Origin: CAXSBR01 sp964236495
GTDB taxonomy: Bacteria > Actinomycetota > Actinomycetes > Mycobacteriales > Jatrophihabitantaceae
DNA length: 64,000 nucleotides
NCBI GenBank assembly: GCA_964236495.1
Contig: CAXSBR010000005.1
Span: forward strand, 62,001 to 126,000
Direction of reading: 5' to 3'
In this document: positions 16,767-25,189 of the stretch, piece by piece
Layout: the number at the start of each line of letters is the position of its first letter
Position numbering within the stretch: position 1 is the first letter of the stretch
Translations under genes and position numbers: made by a program
The notes under the pieces: generated by a model
Databases searched by the model: none
The model's input: only the letters and a program-made list of their open reading frames with translations
What the model was told of the DNA's origin: nothing

Positions 16767-17842
16767 GCGTGTGCTTCGGCGTCGATCCGCCGGGCCGACG
16801 TGATCGTCGCCGACCCCAGCACCTCGTCGCCTGCGTAGATCACGACTGCCTGGCCCGCGGCGATGCCTCGCTGCATGCCGTCGAGCAGCACGATGACGGT
16901 GTCCTCGACGATGTGCACCGTGGCCGGCGCGGGAATGCCGTGCGCGCGCAGTTGCACCTCGTAGCGGCCGTCGGGGGGCGCCTGCCCGCTCGTCCACACC
17001 GGCGACAGGCCGACGACCTCGTCGACGTCCAGCGCGTTCCTGTGCCCGACCGTCACGGTGTTCGACTTGGGTGACAGCGCCAGCACGTAGCGCGGAGAAC
17101 CGTCGCCGGCATGCAGGTTGAGCCCGCGCCGCTGACCCACTGTGAACCCGTACGCGCCCTTGTGTGTGCCGACGACCGCGCCGGTGTCGGCATCGACAAT
17201 GTCGCCGCCGGTACCGCCGAGCCGGCGTTCGAGGAACCCGCGGGTGTCTCCGTCGGCGATGAAGCAGATGTCGTGGGAGTCGGGCTTCGCCGCGACCGCC
17301 AGGCCCTGCGCGGCCGCCTGCGCGCGGACCTGATCCTTGGTCAGTTTGCCCAACGGAAACACCGCGTGCGCCAGCTGGTCTGCCGTCAGCACGGCCAGCA
17401 CGTAAGACTGATCCTTGGCGACATCGACCGAACGGTAGAGACGGCCGTCCTCGAGACGAGCGTGGTGGCCGGTGATCACGCCGTCGAAACCCAGTGCGAT
17501 CGCCCGGTCCAGCAACGCGCTGAACTTGATCTTCTCGTTGCAGCGCAGGCAGGGATTGGGCGTGCGACCGGCCTCGTACTCGGCCACGAAGTCGTCGATG
17601 ACGTCTTCTTTGAACCGCTGCGCGAAGTCCCAGACGTAGAACGCAATGCCCAGCACGTCGGCGACGCGGCGGGCGTCGTTGGCATCTTCGACCGTGCAGC
17701 ACCCGCGTGCTCCGGTGCGCAATGTTGACGGCGACTGCGAGAGCGCCAGGTGTACGCCGGTGACGTCATGGCCGGCTGCCACTGCGCTCGCAGCGGCGAC
17801 GGCTGAATCGACGCCGCCGCTCATTGCGGCCAACAGCCTCAT
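16763..17842 (-). CDS. mnmA: tRNA-specific 2-thiouridylase
   Basis: 359 residues from ATG 17842; upstream in-frame sequence is not homologous. MnmA adenylates and thiolates U34 of Lys, Glu and Gln tRNAs. Visible motifs are the PP-loop AAMSGGVDSAVAAA, the first catalytic cysteine in TPNPCLRCNEKIKF and the persulfide-receiving cysteine in DSHDICFIADGDT, followed by GQRRGLNLH. It lies directly downstream of a cysteine desulfurase gene, the probable sulfur donor. Confidence 0.97.
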   Translation of the reverse strand: MRLLAAMSGGVDSAVAAASAVAAGHDVTGVHLALSQSPSTLRTGARGCCTVEDANDARRVADVLGIAFYVWDFAQRFKEDVIDDFVAEYEAGRTPNPCLRCNEKIKFSALLDRAIALGFDGVITGHHARLEDGRLYRSVDVAKDQSYVLAVLTADQLAHAVFPLGKLTKDQVRAQAAAQGLAVAAKPDSHDICFIADGDTRGFLERRLGGTGGDIVDADTGAVVGTHKGAYGFTVGQRRGLNLHAGDGSPRYVLALSPKSNTVTVGHRNALDVDEVVGLSPVWTSGQAPPDGRYEVQLRAHGIPAPATVHIVEDTVIVLLDGMQRGIAAGQAVVIYAGDEVLGSATITSARRIDAEAHA

Positions 17843-17885
17843 TTTGACGACCGATGCGCGGCGACTCCGCGCATGCCGACGCTGC

Positions 17886-19124
17886 TCACACCGACACCTG
17901 CACGCTGGCGGCGCGCTGCGCCCGCTGGAACCTGGGGCCGGGCCGCGACGCGAGGCCGGCAGCGCGAGCGCGGGCGACCACTGAACCGATGACGTCGAGC
18001 ACTGTGTCGATGTCGGCTTCGGTGGTCGTGCGCCCGAGTGAGAAGCGCAGCGACGCACGGGCCAGATCGGCGTCCGCGCCGATGGACAGGAGCACATGGG
18101 ACGGCTGGGCCACGCCTGCCGCGCAGGCCGAGCCGGTGGAGCACTCCACGCCCGCGGCGTCGAGCAGCATCAGCAGCGAGTCGCCCTCACAACCAGGGAA
18201 CGACACGTGCAGGGTGCCGGGCAGCCGATTGTCCAGAGCTCCATTGACGACGACGTCGGGCACCGCCGCCTGGATGCCGCTCTGGAGCCGGTCTCGCAGC
18301 GCACGCAGCCGGGGCGCCTCGAAGGGCATGGCGGCGACCGCAGCCACCGTTGCCACCGCCAGACCGGCGATCCCGGGCACGTTGAGCGTGCCGGACCGGA
18401 CGTCGCGTTCCTGACCGCCACCGTGCAGAAGGGGGGTACAGGCGACGTCGCGACGAAGAACCAGCGCCCCGGCGCCGTAGGGACCACCCAGCTTGTGCCC
18501 GGTGAGGCTCAAAGCGGCGGCGCCGCTGGCGTCGAAATCGACGGGTAAACAACCCACTGCCTGTACTGCGTCGGTGTGCAGGGGGATCCCGGCCGGAGTG
18601 AGCACGTCGGCAAGCGCGGCAACGTCGGTGATCGTGCCCACCTCGTTGTTGGCCCACATCGCGCTGGCCAGGGCAACACTGCCCGGATCGTCGCCCACCG
18701 CGCGCACGATCGACTGTGCGCTCACCGCGCCGTCGGCGTCGACGTCCAGCCAGGTCAACTCGGCCTGTTCGTGTGCGGCCAGCCACAGCACGGTGTCGAG
18801 CACCGCGTGGTGTTCGGCCGGGCTGACCAGAATGCGACGCCGCGCCGGGTCCACAGCACGGCGGGCCCAGTAGACGCCTTTGAGCGCCAGGTTGTCGGAC
18901 TCGGTGCCGCCGGCAGTGAAGACGATCTCCGAGGGACGCGCGCCCACCGCGGCCGCCAGCGCCTCGCGTGACTCCTCGACCAGGCGACGAGCAGCGCGCC
19001 CCGACGCGTGCAGCGACGATGCGTTGCCCGCGCCGCGGCTTGCCGCCGTCACCGCATCCAGTGCGGTCGGCAGCATTTCCGTGGTCGCGGCGTGGTCGAG
19101 GTAGACAGGCGGAGCAGCGGACAT
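17886..19124 (-). CDS. Cysteine desulfurase (IscS/NifS family)
   Basis: 412 residues from ATG 19124. This PLP enzyme strips sulfur from cysteine as an enzyme-bound persulfide. The N-terminus VYLDHAATTEMLPTALDAV is diagnostic. The PLP lysine is in SLTGHKLGGPYGAG, and the active-site cysteine loop is VECSTGSACAAG. The long active loop is IscS-type. No iscU or sufU adjoins; the downstream mnmA suggests that tRNA thiolation is one destination of the sulfur. The C-terminus has about 30 extra residues. Confidence 0.95.
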   Translation of the reverse strand: MSAAPPVYLDHAATTEMLPTALDAVTAASRGAGNASSLHASGRAARRLVEESREALAAAVGARPSEIVFTAGGTESDNLALKGVYWARRAVDPARRRILVSPAEHHAVLDTVLWLAAHEQAELTWLDVDADGAVSAQSIVRAVGDDPGSVALASAMWANNEVGTITDVAALADVLTPAGIPLHTDAVQAVGCLPVDFDASGAAALSLTGHKLGGPYGAGALVLRRDVACTPLLHGGGQERDVRSGTLNVPGIAGLAVATVAAVAAMPFEAPRLRALRDRLQSGIQAAVPDVVVNGALDNRLPGTLHVSFPGCEGDSLLMLLDAAGVECSTGSACAAGVAQPSHVLLSIGADADLARASLRFSLGRTTTEADIDTVLDVIGSVVARARAAGLASRPGPRFQRAQRAASVQVSV

Positions 19125-19195
19125 GATGAGCTCGATCCTACGGATCCCCCGCTGCCTCCCCACAAGGTCGCCTACAGCGTCGCCTACAGCATTGG

Positions 19196-20608
19196 CTACA
19201 GCGTCGGCGCCATCGCCGCGGCCCCCGGACTGGCATCGCCACCCGCCGTGCCGGTGGCCTTGACCCGTGCCCGACCCGACACCACCACACCGACGACGGC
19301 CACGGCGACCATCGCCACGTCGATGGTGATGAATGCCGGGGTGTAGCCGACCGAACCGCCGGCTGCCGCGGCCACCAGAACGCCGCCAAAGCCGGCGGTG
19401 AAGGACGTGGCCACGCCATCACCGAGCTGCAAACCTGCCACGTCCCGGCCGCGGTCCTGATCGGTGGTCTGGGCCAGCACCAGCACGCCGAAGCTGGGCA
19501 TCGCGATGCCGGCGCCCAGACCGGCCAGAGCCCAGGCCGGATAAACCAGCAGCCCGGGCAGCGAGGGAACGGCGGCCAGCGCGGCGCCGGCGCAGGCCAC
19601 GCTCATCAAGACGAACGCGACGCGGATCAACGTCGCTCGCTCGGCGCGCAGCGCGGTCCGCCCCTGCCACCACGACCCGGCCGCCCAGAACAACGCCGCA
19701 ACCAGCAGTGGCAACCCCGCCGCCGTGGGCGAGAACCCGTGCTGGGTGCTCATCGCCAGCGGAATGAGGGAGTCGCAGCCGAACATCGCGCCGGCGAGCA
19801 GGCCGCGCATCGCCACCGCGGCGCCGACGCCGGTGGACAGCGTGAACGTGCCCGGCGGCAGGATCGAGCGCAACGCCCAGACAGTGGCTGCGATCGCAAC
19901 GGGGGCCAGCAGCGTCCACAGCAGGGTGGGATGCTGACCGGCCTCGGACAGTTCGGCGATCGCTACGCCCAGAGCGACGGCACGGGCGATCTGGAACAGC
20001 GCGCCCGGCACCCGCTTCGACCGACGGTCGAAGTTCGGCCCTTCTTGTGGCGCACTGTGCGGGGAGTGCATGGACGACAGCACCGGCAGCAGCATCGCCC
20101 CGCCGAGCGCCACGAGCGGCGCCAACCCGAGGAAGACCCACCGCCAGCTGGCGTGTTCGGTGACGAAGCCCGAGATCGGCGGCCCGACCAGCGACGGCAC
20201 CACCCAGGCCGAGGACATCGCACCGAAGACCTTGGGCCGCAGCGCTTCAGGAAACCGCTCGCCGAGGATGACGTAGAGCGCAGTGACCAGCAGGCCCGAG
20301 CCCAGCCCCTGCACGGCGCGCCCGGCGAGCAGGTGCCACATCTGGTGCGCCGCGCCGGCTATCAGCAGCCCGGCGAAGAACAAAACGATGCCGTAGACGA
20401 GTGGAAGCCGCGGCCCGCGTCGATCGCTGATCACACCGCCGGACACCAGGCCGACGATGTTGGCGACGATGAAGCCGGTGAAGGCCAGCCCATAGCTGGA
20501 CAGGCCATGCAGGTCACGCGCCGCCGACGGCAGCGCGGTGGCCACGGCCATCGCCTCGAAGGCAATGAGCGTGGTGACGATGAGCAGCCCGATCGTCGTC
20601 AGCCGCAG
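19196..20608 (-). CDS. MFS transporter with unclear start codon
   Basis: About 12-14 TM helices. Homology begins before the first ATG: the in-frame sequence upstream reads LRLTTIGLLIVTTLIAFEA and forms the first helix together with MAVATALPSAARDL. The ATG at 20551 is therefore too late. No ATG, GTG or TTG occurs between it and the upstream stop; only CTG codons exist, so CTG at 20608 is taken provisionally. Later motifs include GGVISDRRGPRLPLVYG and GRAVQGLGSGLLVTALYV. The substrate is unknown. A sequencing or replication error in the adjacent 24-bp repeat is possible. Confidence 0.75.
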   Translation of the reverse strand: MRLTTIGLLIVTTLIAFEAMAVATALPSAARDLHGLSSYGLAFTGFIVANIVGLVSGGVISDRRGPRLPLVYGIVLFFAGLLIAGAAHQMWHLLAGRAVQGLGSGLLVTALYVILGERFPEALRPKVFGAMSSAWVVPSLVGPPISGFVTEHASWRWVFLGLAPLVALGGAMLLPVLSSMHSPHSAPQEGPNFDRRSKRVPGALFQIARAVALGVAIAELSEAGQHPTLLWTLLAPVAIAATVWALRSILPPGTFTLSTGVGAAVAMRGLLAGAMFGCDSLIPLAMSTQHGFSPTAAGLPLLVAALFWAAGSWWQGRTALRAERATLIRVAFVLMSVACAGAALAAVPSLPGLLVYPAWALAGLGAGIAMPSFGVLVLAQTTDQDRGRDVAGLQLGDGVATSFTAGFGGVLVAAAAGGSVGYTPAFITIDVAMVAVAVVGVVVSGRARVKATGTAGGDASPGAAAMAPTL

Positions 20609-20642
20609 TGGGGCACCGAAGATCGAGGCCGGCGGTGCCGTC

Positions 20643-20690
20643 GGCGATGAAGCGGCCGGTTCAGTGGGCGATGAAGTGGCCCGTTCAGTG
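20643..20690. repeat. Two 24-bp tandem copies at the MFS gene 5' end
   Basis: Two adjacent copies of a 24-bp unit beginning GGCGATGAAG and ending GTTCAGTG lie in the open frame just before the first MFS helix. On the minus strand they encode Pro/Thr/Ser/Ala-rich blocks. Confidence 0.8.
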
Positions 20691-20854
20691 GCCGGTCCGG
20701 CCGGGACGTCGTACGGGATGAGGGCACCTCAGACAGCCAGTTTGCGCGATGGACAACTCCTCGATGGTGCCCGGTGCCGGGGCCGTCCGTCCACCGGCTT
20801 TCGGGCGGATGGTCATCGAGCAGAACTGTCGGTGCCAAGGTTTAGGTTCGGCAC

Positions 20855-21943
20855 ATGAGCTCACCTGCACCCGTGCGCTGGGGTATCGCCGGGCCTGGCC
20901 GGATCGCCGAGGGCGTAGCGCGCGACTTCGTCCACGTTGACGGCGCGGAGTTGATCGCAGTGGGCTCGCGCTCCCGCCAGCGCGCCGGAGCGTTCGCCGA
21001 GCGTCACGGCATTGCGTCCGAGCATGCGCACGGCTCGTACGCCGACCTGATCGCCGATCCCGACATCGATGTCGTCTACATCGCCACACCGCATCCGCAG
21101 CATCACGCGCTGGCCGTCGCGGCTCTGCGGGCCGGCAAGGCGGTGCTGGTGGAGAAGGCGTTCACGGCGACCCTGGCCGGAGCGCAGGAGGTGGTGGACG
21201 TTGCCCGCGCCGGCGGAGTGTTCGCGATGGAGGCGATGTGGACGCGGTTTCAACCGGCCATCGTCGCGCTGCGCGAGTTGGTGGCCGCCGGCGTAGTGGG
21301 CGATGTGTTGTCCGTGCAGGCCGACCTGGGGGTGGTGCGCGAGTTCGATCCGCACGACCGGCTCTACGACCGGGCGCAGGGCGGAGGTGCGGTGCTGGAT
21401 CTGGGCGTCTACGTCGCATCATTCGCTCAGATGCTGCTCGGAGTGCCGGACAGCGTCGTCGCCCGCGGACGGATCGGGCCCAGCGGCGTGGAGACCGACG
21501 CAGCAATCCTGCTCGGGTACGACGACGGTTCCACTGCCACCCTGACGGTCTCCCTGCACAGCCCGATGCCCGGCCATGCGCGCGTGTTCGGCACCGATGG
21601 CTGGATCGATGTGCTCCCGCGCTTTCACCATCCGCATTCGATTGTGGTGCATCGCGCCGACGCCATGCCCAGTGAGCGGGCATCGCAGCGAGGAACGAGC
21701 ACGGCGCGCAGCCAGAGGCCGTCAGAGACGATCACCGCGCCACCGCTGGGCGTCGGGTACTCCCACGAGCTGATCGAGGTCACCGAGTGTCTGCGCACCG
21801 GCCGAACCGAGAGCGCCACGATGCCGTTGGCCGACACCCTGGCAGTGCAGGCGGTGCTGCAGGAAGCCCTGGACCAGCTGGGTTGCCACCTCAGCGAGGA
21901 CACCACAGCGATGGATCCCGGCACTGCCCGCGACGATGCGTGA
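20855..21943 (+). CDS. Gfo/Idh/MocA-family oxidoreductase
   Basis: 362-residue NAD(P)-dependent dehydrogenase acting on a sugar, inositol or related substrate. The Rossmann start is RWGIAGPGRIAEGVARDF. The family motif VYIATPHPQHHALAVAAL is followed by GKAVLVEKAFTATLAGAQEV with the catalytic EK. The C-terminal domain carries GGAVLDLGVYVASFAQMLLG. The substrate cannot be assigned. It stands alone, convergent with the cds1-like gene (13 bp apart). Confidence 0.92.
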   Translation: MSSPAPVRWGIAGPGRIAEGVARDFVHVDGAELIAVGSRSRQRAGAFAERHGIASEHAHGSYADLIADPDIDVVYIATPHPQHHALAVAALRAGKAVLVEKAFTATLAGAQEVVDVARAGGVFAMEAMWTRFQPAIVALRELVAAGVVGDVLSVQADLGVVREFDPHDRLYDRAQGGGAVLDLGVYVASFAQMLLGVPDSVVARGRIGPSGVETDAAILLGYDDGSTATLTVSLHSPMPGHARVFGTDGWIDVLPRFHHPHSIVVHRADAMPSERASQRGTSTARSQRPSETITAPPLGVGYSHELIEVTECLRTGRTESATMPLADTLAVQAVLQEALDQLGCHLSEDTTAMDPGTARDDA

Positions 21944-21956
21944 AGCCGGTGCGAGG

Positions 21957-23057
21957 TCAGCTCGGTGGAGACGACAGCAGCCGCTGCAGCTCAGCGCGAT
22001 AGGGCTCCAGGTCCAGACCCTGCGCCTCGACCCACTCGTCGGAGTACACGCTGTGCTCGTAGCGGTCGCCGCGGTCGCAGAGCAACGTGACGATCGAGCC
22101 ACGCTCCCCCGCAGCGTGCATCTGCGTGGCCAGCTGCAGAGCGCCCCACAGATTGGTGCCCGTCGATCCGCCGGCCCGTCGGCCGGTCACGTCGTAGAGG
22201 TAGCGCGTGGTGGCCACCGAGGCGGCGTCGGGAACGGCGATCATCCGGTCGACGACGCCGCCGACGAAGCTGGGCTCCACCCGCGGACGCCCGATGCCCT
22301 CGATGCGCGAACCCCGCGCCGTCACCACGCCCCCGTCGTCACTCGCCCAACCGGGCAGGAACGCCGAGTTCTCCGGATCGACGACGCACACGCTGGTAGC
22401 CAGCCGGCGGTAGCGGACGTAGCGCCCGATGGTCGCGCTGGTACCGCCGGTGCCCGCTCCGGTGACGATCCACGTCGGCACCGGATGCCGTTCGGTGTGC
22501 ATCTGCGCGAAGATCGACTCGGCGATGTTGTTGTTGCCCCGCCAGTCCGTCGCTCGCTCGGCGTAGGTGAACTGGTCGAGGTAGTGCCCGCCGGAGTCGC
22601 GCGCCAGCTGCTCAGCCGCGGCGTAGATCGCGGCCGGCTCGTCGACGAGGTGGCAGCGGCCTCCCTCGCGCTCGATCAGCGCGATCTTCTCCGCGCTGGT
22701 GGTGCGCGGCATCACCGCCACGAACGGCAGCCCCAGCATTGCCGCGAAGTAGGCCTCGGAGATCGCCGTCGACCCCGACGACGCGTCGATCACGGTGGTG
22801 GTCGGGCCGATCCAGCCGTTGCACAGCCCGTACAGGAACAGCGAGCGGGCCAACCGGTGCTTGAGCGACCCGGTCGGATGCGTCGACTCGTCCTTCAGGT
22901 ACAGATCGACGCCCCACTGCGGCGGCAGCGGCAGCACCACCAGGTGGGTGTCGGCGGAGCGGTTCGCGTCGGCTTCGACCATGCGCACCGCCTCGTCTGC
23001 CCACGCGCGCGCGGCCGGGTTCCGCCGGTCCAGGTCGAGAACGCCGTCCGCGCTCAT
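21957..23057 (-). CDS. cds1: PLP-dependent L-cysteine desulfhydrase (Cds1-like)
   Basis: 366 residues, cysteine-synthase fold. The N-terminal VRMVEADANRSADTHLVVLP and the PLP-lysine motif DESTHPTGSLKHRLARSLFL (Lys66) match the subfamily typified by mycobacterial Cds1, which breaks cysteine into sulfide, pyruvate and ammonia. The phosphate-binding loop is TGAGTGGTSATIGRY. CysK-type O-acetylserine sulfhydrylases are shorter and lack this N-terminus. It overlaps the HAD phosphatase gene by 4 bp. Assignment to desulfhydrase rather than synthase is by subfamily resemblance. Confidence 0.82.
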   Translation of the reverse strand: MSADGVLDLDRRNPAARAWADEAVRMVEADANRSADTHLVVLPLPPQWGVDLYLKDESTHPTGSLKHRLARSLFLYGLCNGWIGPTTTVIDASSGSTAISEAYFAAMLGLPFVAVMPRTTSAEKIALIEREGGRCHLVDEPAAIYAAAEQLARDSGGHYLDQFTYAERATDWRGNNNIAESIFAQMHTERHPVPTWIVTGAGTGGTSATIGRYVRYRRLATSVCVVDPENSAFLPGWASDDGGVVTARGSRIEGIGRPRVEPSFVGGVVDRMIAVPDAASVATTRYLYDVTGRRAGGSTGTNLWGALQLATQMHAAGERGSIVTLLCDRGDRYEHSVYSDEWVEAQGLDLEPYRAELQRLLSSPPS

Positions 23058-23722
23058 CGGAGTTGCCAGAATTCCGCCAGGTCAGCTGCGGTGTCGAATA
23101 CGGCCACCGCGCCGGCGTCCACCAGTTCGGTGCCGGTGGCGTAGCCCCAGCCGGCGCCGAAGGTGGCCACGTCATGGGCGGCGGCACCGACGACGTCGTG
23201 CACCCGGTCGCCCACCATCACCGTGCCGGCTGTGCTGACACTGCCGACGCCCAGCCGTCGCAGCGCCTCGCCGACCACCATCGTCTTACTCGTGCGCACC
23301 GGCTCGTCATGCCCGCACAGCACCTCGAAACAATCCAGGATGTCGGTGCGACTGAGGATCGGCACGATCAGATCTTCCTGCTTGCTGGTGGCCACGGCGA
23401 GCTGAACCCCGGCTGTGCGCAACGCCCCGACGAGGGTGGCGATGCCGGGATACAGGGCGGCCTCGTACATCCCGCCGCCCTGGCGGTACAGCGCGCGGTA
23501 GTGACGCAAGACCTCGTCAACGTCCTGCCGGCCGATCAGCGCCGGTAGCGACGACGAGAACGGCGGCCCGATGAGCGCGCGCAGCTGTGTGTCGGACAAC
23601 GGGGCGAGATCGAAGTGGTCGAAGGTCTCGCGCAGGCAGCGCTCGACACCGGGAGCCGAGTCGAGCAGCGTGCCGTCCAGGTCGAACAGGACGACGTCGG
23701 GACACTCGTGCGGCGCCGTCAC
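23054..23722 (-). CDS. HAD-superfamily phosphatase (Gph-like)
   Basis: 222 residues. Nucleophile motif I is VVLFDLDGTLLDSAPG, the threonine/serine motif is AVATSKQED, and the acidic motif III/IV is MVGDRVHDVVGAAAHDV. The cap is alpha-helical, as in phosphoglycolate phosphatase and pyrophosphatase relatives. The substrate is not determinable. It sits in a three-gene overlapping unit (ABC ATPase - HAD - Cds1-like), each junction overlapping by 4 bp. Confidence 0.9.
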   Translation of the reverse strand: MTAPHECPDVVLFDLDGTLLDSAPGVERCLRETFDHFDLAPLSDTQLRALIGPPFSSSLPALIGRQDVDEVLRHYRALYRQGGGMYEAALYPGIATLVGALRTAGVQLAVATSKQEDLIVPILSRTDILDCFEVLCGHDEPVRTSKTMVVGEALRRLGVGSVSTAGTVMVGDRVHDVVGAAAHDVATFGAGWGYATGTELVDAGAVAVFDTAADLAEFWQLR

Positions 23723-24615
23723 TGCCGCGTACCGGCGCTGGCGCCCGCGCTCCCGCCGGTGCCCGTACCTGCTGGCTCAGCCGCCGCGGACCGACGCGCG
23801 GTCCGAGCTGCCGCACGGGCGTAGTACCGACCGGCGACACGCTCGACGCGCACCGCGAGCCCGAATGTCTGCGACAGGGTGTCGTCGTTCAGAACGTCGC
23901 GGATCAGTCCGCTGGCGACGATCCGTCCGCCACGGAGCAGCAGCGCGTGTGACGTGCCGACCGGGATCTCCTCGACGTGGTGGGTGACCAGCACGCTGGC
24001 AGGGGCGTCCGCGCGCTTGAACAGCCGGGTCAGCCGTCGCAGCAGGTCCTCTCGACCACCCAGGTCCATGCCCGCGGCCGGTTCGTCGAGCAGTAGCAGC
24101 TCTGGGTCCGTCATCAGCGCGCGCGCGATCTGTACCCGCTTGCGCTCGCCCTCGCTCAGGGTGCCGAAGGTGCGGTCGGTCATGCCGGCCATGCCCAGGT
24201 GTTGGAGCAGGCTCGCGGCGCGCCGGCGGTCGGCTCGCCCATAGGCCTCGCGCCACCGGCCGACCACGGCGTAGCCGGCGCTGACCACCACGTCGGAGAC
24301 CGTCTCGCCGCCCGGAATGCGCTGCGCGAGCGCCGCGCTGGTCAGCCCGATCCGCGGGCGCAGCTCGAAGGTGTCGACCGAACCCAACCGCTCGCCGAGC
24401 ACATAGGCCGCGCCGGAGGTCGGGTGCATCTGGGCCGACGCGATCTGCAGCAGCGTCGTCTTGCCCGCTCCGTTGGGCCCCAGCACGGCCCAGCGCTCGT
24501 CCAACTCGACGGTCCAGTCGATCGCGTCGAGGAGCACCGATTCACCGCGCCGAACGCAGATGTCCTGGAATTGGAGAACCGCGTCCTCGTTCACCTCGAC
24601 CGGCTCCGGCTGCAT
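23719..24615 (-). CDS. ABC transporter ATP-binding protein
   Basis: 298 residues. Walker A is LGPNGAGKTTLLQIA, the signature TLSEGERKRVQIARA, Walker B LLLLDEPAAGMDL and the switch VLVTHHVEE. No permease gene adjoins. Similar stand-alone ModF/PhnL-like ATPases occur in actinobacteria. The last 40 or so residues form a low-complexity Ala/Gly/Thr tail not needed for the fold. The partner and substrate are unknown. Confidence 0.9.
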   Translation of the reverse strand: MQPEPVEVNEDAVLQFQDICVRRGESVLLDAIDWTVELDERWAVLGPNGAGKTTLLQIASAQMHPTSGAAYVLGERLGSVDTFELRPRIGLTSAALAQRIPGGETVSDVVVSAGYAVVGRWREAYGRADRRRAASLLQHLGMAGMTDRTFGTLSEGERKRVQIARALMTDPELLLLDEPAAGMDLGGREDLLRRLTRLFKRADAPASVLVTHHVEEIPVGTSHALLLRGGRIVASGLIRDVLNDDTLSQTFGLAVRVERVAGRYYARAAARTARRSAAAEPAGTGTGGSAGASAGTRQ

Positions 24616-24897
24616 GACTCCATGATCCCTGACGCGGGCAGCTGCGCTGTGCCACCCGCCGTCGCGGCCGCTTCTATGAGGCCGCTGCTATGGGCGCTTG
24701 TGCCGGATGCGGGTCGGCAGACGTGCGTTGGCAGACGTACGTCGGCAGACATGGAACCGCAGATGGGGCCGCCCGCCTGCCAGGCGACATCAGCCTCGCG
24801 AGCGCCGCTCTGCCTGACAGTCTCACCACTGCTGAGTGCAGGTCCGACTGCCGATCTCAGCCACTTGTGCGCGCCGGTCCGACTGCCGATCTCACCA

Positions 24898-24956
24898 GTG
24901 GTGGATATCGACCGGCCGCTCCCGCCGCTCGATAACAGCCAGCTGATATCCACAAC
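24898..24956. repeat. 59-bp palindromic element, copy A
   Basis: Left arm GTGGTGGATATC (one mismatch to the family), right arm GATATCCACAAC, total 59 bp. It shares its interior (CCGGCCGCTCCCGCCGCTC) and the 3' spacer with copy B. Confidence 0.85.
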
Positions 24957-25025
24957 TCCGCCCCCGCCGCTGACGGCGGCCCAGCAACTGCCCGAGAGGT
25001 CTGGACAGCACGGAGATTCCAGCCG

Positions 25026-25084
25026 GTTGTGGATATCCACCGGCCCCTCCCGCCGCTCCATGACAGCCAGCTGATATCCACAAC
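25026..25084. repeat. 59-bp palindromic element, copy B
   Basis: Perfect terminal arms GTTGTGGATATC and GATATCCACAAC, total 59 bp. It starts 128 bp after copy A. The spacer to copy C repeats that after copy A (GAGGTCTGGACAGCACGGAG) and carries about 43 extra bp resembling the right half of copy C. Confidence 0.9.
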
Positions 25085-25189
25085 TCCACCCCCGCCGCTG
25101 ACTAGCGGCCGGTCAATCTCCAGAACTCCCGCGTCGTCCGCCGACGGCGGCCCAGCAACTGCCCAGGAGGTCTGGACAGCACGGAGATT

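Larger units (their letters stand above)
24616..25189. other. Repeat-rich intergenic region without convincing genes
   Basis: Contains three spaced GGCAGAC repeats (about 24717-24750), a 19-bp direct repeat GGTCCGACTGCCGATCTCA (two copies about 36 bp apart near 24841 and 24877), and a mosaic array built from the 59-bp palindromic element plus shared spacers. Open frames here translate the repeats and have no recognisable domain. Confidence 0.75.

Noticed and set aside
24591..25061. 156-residue minus-strand ORF
   Set aside because: It translates the palindromic repeat array and overlaps the ABC ATPase start; no homology is recognisable.
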